Assembly: GCA_022482785.1 (NCBI GenBank)
Contig: JAKVON010000004.1
Span: 62,001 to 126,000 of the forward strand
Source of the DNA: Atopobiaceae bacterium
GTDB taxonomy: Bacteria > Actinomycetota > Coriobacteriia > Coriobacteriales > Atopobiaceae
DNA length: 64,000 nucleotides
Reading direction: 5' to 3'
The notes below the pieces were generated by a model. The model searched no databases. It was given only the letters and a program-made list of their open reading frames with translations, and was not told the DNA's origin. The position numbers and the translations under genes were made by a program. Numbering within the stretch: the stretch's first letter is position 1; each line of letters starts with the position of its first letter. Of this stretch, positions 59,289-64,000 are shown in pieces.

Positions 59289-62200
59289 CTACTCCTCGTC
59301 GTCGCCGCCCAACTCCTCGAGCACGCCGAGGGCGGCAGGCATGACCTGCTCCGCAGAGATGCGGAACGGGTAGGCGAGCTTGTGGCTCTTGGGATAGACC
59401 AGGGCCCCCTTGGACTTGAGCTTGGGGATGAGGTTCCGCGCCACGTCGACTCCCTGGTAGACGAGACGCCCTCCCGTGAGCGACACGGAGGTCACGCCGA
59501 GGCGCGACGCCCGGATGCGCACGCGGGCGCGGTCGAAGAGGTTCTTCCCCGCCAGGGGAAGCGCGCCGTCGGCCTCCTCGCACTCGCGCTCGAGCGCGTC
59601 CACCTCGGCGAGCTCGGTGGCCGAGGCCAGCCTGCGGTAGACCAGCACGCGCCGGTCCACGTCGGGGAGGTATTCGTCCGCCAGGTAGAAGTCGGCGGGA
59701 AGGTTGATGGTGACCTCGACCTCCGCCACGTCCGCGGACTCCCCACGCGCCTCCGAGACCGCCTCGCCGAGCATCTGGGTGAACAGGTCGAAGCCCACGC
59801 TCGAGAGGTTGCCGTGCTGCTCGGCCCCCATGAGCGAGCCGGCGCCGCGAATCTCGAGGTCGCGCATCGCGATGCGCATGCCGCTGCCCAGCTCCTGGAA
59901 CTCGTTGATGGCAGTGAGGCGCGCCGTGGCCTCGGGGGTGAGGGGCAGCTCGCCGGGGAACATGAAGTAGGCGTATGCCTGGATGCGGCCACGTCCCACG
60001 CGGCCCTTGAGCTGGTAGAGCTGGGCCAGGCCCAGACGCTGCGAGTCCTCGATGATGAGGGTGTTGGTGTGGGGGTTGTCGATGCCGCTCTCGATGATGG
60101 TCGTGGCCACGAGCACGTCGATCTCGTGCTCGGTGAAGCTCAGCATGACGTCCTCGACCTCGCGCGCGCTCATCTGCCCGTGCGCGATGCCCACGCGGGC
60201 CTCGGGCGCCGCCTGGTTGACGCGCTCGACCGCGTCCTCGATCGTGGTCACCCGGTTCGAGACGTAGTAGACCTGCCCCCCGCGGGCGACCTCGGAGCGG
60301 ATGGCGGCGGAGACCTTGTCGGGGTCGTACTCCCCCACCATGACCCTTCACGGGCAGGCGTCCCGGCGGCGGGGTCATGATGAGCGACATGTCGCGGACC
60401 CCGGACATCGCCATCTGCATGGTGCGGGGGATGGGCGTGGCCGAGAGGGTGAGCACGTCGACCTGCTCGCGGATGTTCTTGAGCTGCTCCTTGGCCTGGA
60501 CGCCGAAGCGCTGCTCCTCGTCGACGATCACGAGGCCCAGGTCGTGCGGGTTTATGTCCGCGGAGAGGAGGCGATGGGTCCCCACGAGCACGTCCACCGA
60601 GCCGTCGGCGAATCCCTCGAGGGCGGCGCGCTGCTGGGCGGGGGTCACGAAGCGCGAGAGGACGGAGACGCGCTTGTCGAAGGAGGCGAAGCGGGAGAAG
60701 AAGGTCTCGAAGTGCTGCTCCGCGAGGATCGTCGTGGGGCAGAGGACCATGACCTGGCGGTCGTCGCCCACGCACTTGAAGGCCGCGCGGAGGGCCACCT
60801 CGGTCTTGCCGAAGCCCACGTCGCCGCAGAGGAGACGGTCCATGGGCTTGGGGGCCTCCATGTCGGCCTTGATGTCGGCGAGGGCTGTGAGCCTGGTCCG
60901 GCGTGAGCTCGTAGGGAAAGCTCGACTCCATCTCGAGCTGGGCCGGCGAATCCGGCGGGAAGGCGTGGCCCGCGACCGAGGCGCGCCTGGTGTAGAGGTC
61001 GACGAGGTCGAAGGCGAGGCGCTTCGCGGACTTGCGGGCCTTTCCCGTGGCGCGCGACCAGTCGGCGGTGTTGAGGCGGGTGAGGCGAGGCGAGCTCCCG
61101 TCCGGGCCCACGTAGCGCGTGATGCGGTCGACCTGCTCGAGCGGCACGAAGAGCTTGTCCCCGCCCGCATACTCCAGGAGGAAGTAGTCGCGCTCGCGTC
61201 CCTGCCACCTCCTGCCGAACGATGTCTGAGAAGAGCGCGATGCCGTGCGTGGCGTGGACCACGTAGTCGCCCGGCTTGAACGGGAAGGTGACCGAGGTAG
61301 GGGTCCACCCGCCGGCGCGTCTTGTGGCTGGCCATGCGCGCCGTGAGGTCGGATATCGAGAGGACCGCCAGGCGCGCCGTGGGAACGACGATGCCCGCCG
61401 GGACGGGGGCGTCGAAGAACGTGACGCGGCCTTCCGCCAGCGGGGTCGCGGAGCCCACGGTGCCTGGGACGTTCTCGGGAGCCTGGGCGAGCGACTCGCC
61501 GAAGGGGATGTGCTCGTCGGTGAAGGCGAGCTCCAGCGAGGAGCGGCCCGAGCGCTCGGGCACGGCGAAGCAGACGGCGCACCCGTCCGAGACGAACTGC
61601 CTCACGCGCCCCAGGAGCTTGGCGTCCGAGCCGGCGATGGCGGGCTGGCGCACCTGGAGCTCGGCGGTGGCCGAGCCGCCCGCCCTCATGATCGAGGCGA
61701 AGGAGAGGCGCTGCTGGGTCCCGAAGTCGAGGTCGCGTGGCATGACGAAGAGGCCCGAGGCCTTCGCGCGGGCCGCGCCTGCCGCGGCGGCTATCTCGTC
61801 GCCCGCGCGCTGGCAGTCGTCGAAGAGAGCGCGGGGCTCGGCGAGGCAGACGAGCGTCTCGGGGCAGAGGTGCGCGAGCGGGGTGGCGCTCGCGCCGTAC
61901 AGCACGGGAAGGTAGCGGTCGAGCGTCGGGGACGACGAGCCCGACTCCATGAGCTCGAGGTCCGCGGCGACGTGGCTGTCCTCCTGGGCCTTGGCATAGA
62001 GCGCCTTGCGGGCGCGGGCGACCGTCTCGGGCGTGAGGGCTATCTCGCGGCAGGGCGAGACGGTGACCTCCTCGAGCTCGCCGATGGTCTGGCCGGTCGC
62101 GGCGACCATGCGGCGCACGTGGTCGATCTCGTCGCCGAAGAACTCGATGCGCACCGGGCTCGAGGCCTGGGCGGGAAACACGTCGACGGCATCCCCGTGG

Positions 62201-62727
62201 ACGTGGAACTGCCCTGGGGAGTCGACGGCTCCCTCGTCGGCATAGCCGAGGCCCACGAGCAGCGCGCCCATGTCCTCGAACGGGACCTCGTCCCCCACCG
62301 AGAAGGTCGAGCTCGCGAAGTAGCCCGAGCCGACGGGAGGCACGCAGCGCATGAGCGAGCGGGCGCTCGCGACCACGATGACGGGCTCGGCGGCCGAGAG
62401 CCGCGCGAGGGAGCGGCAGCGGGCGCCGATGACGGCGTCGTCGGCGGCCACGTCGGCCCAGGGCCAGTCCTTGCGCTCGGGGAACCGACCCACGCTCCCC
62501 AGGCCGAGCCAGGCGGCAAGCGTGCGCGACGCCCTGTCGGCAGCCTCCTCGCCCGAGACAACGAACAGGCAGGGGCGGGGATGCTCCGCCCAGAGGGCGG
62601 CGAGGAGCAGTGGCCGCGCGGACTGCGCGACGGCCAGCGTCGCGTCATGGCCGTCCGCGAGCTCACGGGCAATCGCCGCGTACTCGGGGGAGGTCCTCAG
62701 TTGTCGTGCGACCCTGTGAACGAACAT
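59289..62727 (-). CDS. mfd: Transcription-repair coupling factor, frameshifted as sequenced
   Basis: A 1144-residue DNA translocase that removes stalled RNA polymerase and recruits UvrA. In order: UvrB-like N-terminal modules (PVRIEFFGDEIDHVR), the RNA-polymerase-interacting domain (KPGDYVVHATHGIALF...DYFLLEYAGGDKLFVPLEQ), helicase motifs LLCGDVGFGKTEVALRAAF, VDEEQRFG, TLSATPIPRT, ATTIIESGID and QLKGRVGR, and the C-terminal TRCF domain. Four extra bases (60344-60346, 60892-60893, about 61210 and 61300) break the frame; correction gives 1145 codons. As a core repair gene, real inactivation is unlikely. The convergent lipoprotein gene ends 4 bases away. Confidence 0.93.
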
Positions 62728-62746
62728 GGGGCTAGTCTACCTCTCG

Positions 62747-64000
62747 TCAGCGCCCGCTCTTCTTGAGCTGGAACAGGCCGTTGGAATCGTCGAACGCCTC
62801 CGAGAAGTAGGGGTCGCCGTCAGCCACCTGGGGATGCAGGGACCTCACCAGCGCAAGGCCCGCCTCCCATGACGCGGCGTCACGCCGTTCGGCGGCCCAT
62901 GCGGTACGTCTCCTGGCAAACCGGGACGCGAGGCACACGACCAGGAGCCCGTGCTCGCGCAGCCTGAGGCAGTAGTCCTCGACGCAGAGGGTCTCCGGAA
63001 GGGATTCGTCGAGAGGCCCGATGCGCTCGACGTCCGCACGCCTCATCACAAGACAGCCCGCCGAGAGGGCCGTGCAGTCCCGGGAGTGGCGGATCACGTT
63101 CATGTAGCCCAGGTCAACGGGAGCAAGGCCCTGCTCAACGGGAAGGGGGCTGCCATCCTTCCTCACCACAAGCCCGACCGACTGAATCACGTCGTCCTGG
63201 TCGCACATGAGAGGCCCCACACAGCCCACCTCGGGCCTCGCGAACGGAGCGACCAGGTCGTCGAGCCAGCCCCTGCCAGGGGGGTTGCAGTCCTCGTCGA
63301 GAATCACCACGAGGTCACCGGCCGATCTGGCGATGGCCTCGTTGACGGCCCTCCCGAACGACGCGTTCCGGGTGCCCCTGCGAACCTGCGTACGCACGCG
63401 GCACAGGCGCATGAGCGCCATCGTCCTCATGTGGTCGAGGGCATCGGAGCCATCCCGGGGAACGACGACGACGCTCGCCGTCGGAGACGGGTCCGGCAGC
63501 TCGTATCGGACGCGATAGGAGAAGTCGGTGCTCCCGTACTCGACCGTCGCGGGCAGCCCTCGGCGGTCGATCTCCCTCTGGACTGCCTTCTGCCGGCGAC
63601 CAGGGCGTAGGGCTTGCTCTCGCGATGGCGTGCGGTCGACGCGGCATGGTCACGCCAGTGGTAGAGCATGCGCGGAACGTGCACGATCTCGCGCGCGACG
63701 GAGGCCGCCTTGAAGGTGAGGTCGTAGTCCTGCGCGGCGGCGACCTCGGCGTCCGAGCGCTCCGTGAGCTCGAGCGCGCGACGGCTCACGCAGAGCATGT
63801 GGCACACGTAGTTGTAGGTGTAGAGCAGGTCCGGGTTCCATCCCGGCTTGAACTTGGGAGCGAAGAAGAGCTCGCGCCCGTCCACCTCCCCCCAGTAGTC
63901 CTCGTCGCAGAAGAGGAGGTCGCACTCGGGATGGGCGTTGATGGCCTCGACGTAGCGGAAGAGCGCGTCAGGCTCGACGAAGTCGTCGTGGTCGACGAAG
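62747..64000 (-). CDS. Family 2 glycosyltransferase, 5' end outside window, frameshifted as sequenced
   Basis: The C-terminal 417 or so residues of a large glycosyltransferase with at least two GT-A-type segments. The first reads FVDHDDFVEPDALFRYVEAI at the window edge with AAQDYDLTFKAA; the second reads LVVILDEDCNPPGRGWLDDLVAPFARPEVGCVGP with VEDYCLRLREHGL. These are typical of rhamnan/cell-wall polysaccharide polymerising transferases. One base is missing near 63594 (or two added), splitting the frame after YALVAG. The stop is TGA at 62749-62747. It would act in capsule or wall glycopolymer synthesis. Confidence 0.88.

Overview
The window is very G+C-rich (about two thirds by eye), has dense genes with clear AGGAGG-type ribosome binding sites, and looks like the chromosome of an anaerobic, low-oxygen Gram-positive actinobacterium. 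The gene families (acyl-CoA ligases, GlpK/GlpA with a DUF1667 partner, FucO, DUF4143 ATPases, LysR-linked flavoprotein clusters, twin-arginine lipoproteins) fit a gut or oral member of the Coriobacteriia (Olsenella/Atopobiaceae-like). The taxonomic call is inference; no rRNA is present. Three tRNA genes (Val-UAC, Glu-UUC, Leu-UAA) are seen. No CRISPR array, transposase, integrase or replication origin is seen.

Layout. 0-3.4 kb: two tandem AMP-forming acyl-CoA ligases, the second preceded by a promoter, a 30-codon Ile-rich leader ORF and hairpins. 3.4-6.1 kb: murI-rph-ydcF-like operon. 6.1-9.8 kb: a DUF2974 hydrolase and a hybrid sensor kinase. 9.8-16.3 kb: a TetR-MFS-alpha-galactosidase-DhaK operon divergent from a GT-B-like gene, with two palindromic operators between. 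16.3-21 kb: glycerol operon glpK-glpA-FAD oxidoreductase-DUF1667. 21.1-28.9 kb: an IclR-controlled, non-phosphorylative deoxy-sugar pathway, most likely for L-fucose: transporter, dehydrogenase, lactonase, fuconate dehydratase, KDPG/DapA-type aldolase and lactaldehyde reductase FucO. 29-40 kb: housekeeping genes (DEAD helicase, MurE, HAD phosphatase, twin TPR-like genes, split transketolase, BioY, polyphosphate:AMP phosphotransferase). 40-43.4 kb: a second iron alcohol dehydrogenase, an orphan prepilin flanked by copies of the dehydrogenase 3' end, and a PAP2 phosphatase. 43.5-50.2 kb: a LysR gene divergent from an eight-gene redox/hydrolase cluster. 50.2-53.5 kb: accessory region (DUF4143 ATPase, Abi/AraC chimera, Tat lipoprotein, XRE regulator). 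53.6-64 kb: tRNA-Leu, Ppx/GppA, DivIC-like protein, an SGNH hydrolase-MazG fusion, an orphan peptide-binding lipoprotein, Mfd and a glycosyltransferase.

The most noteworthy observations are: a 160-bp dispersed repeat (43461-43620 and 50171-50330, 143/160 identical) carrying a tRNA-Leu 3'-end look-alike and linked to the 3' end of a DUF4143 ATPase gene; the complete fucose-type cluster with shared IclR operators; the LysR redox cluster with two paralogous Cys-nucleophile hydrolases and two cyclophilin-like proteins; and the SGNH-MazG fusion.

Caution: about 20 single-base indels break nine genes, including mfd, rph, glpK and a transketolase. Nearly all are one extra base, usually in a short G/C run, and lengths become multiples of three when they are corrected. 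This looks like sequence error rather than biology, and these genes are annotated as full-length with the breakpoints noted.
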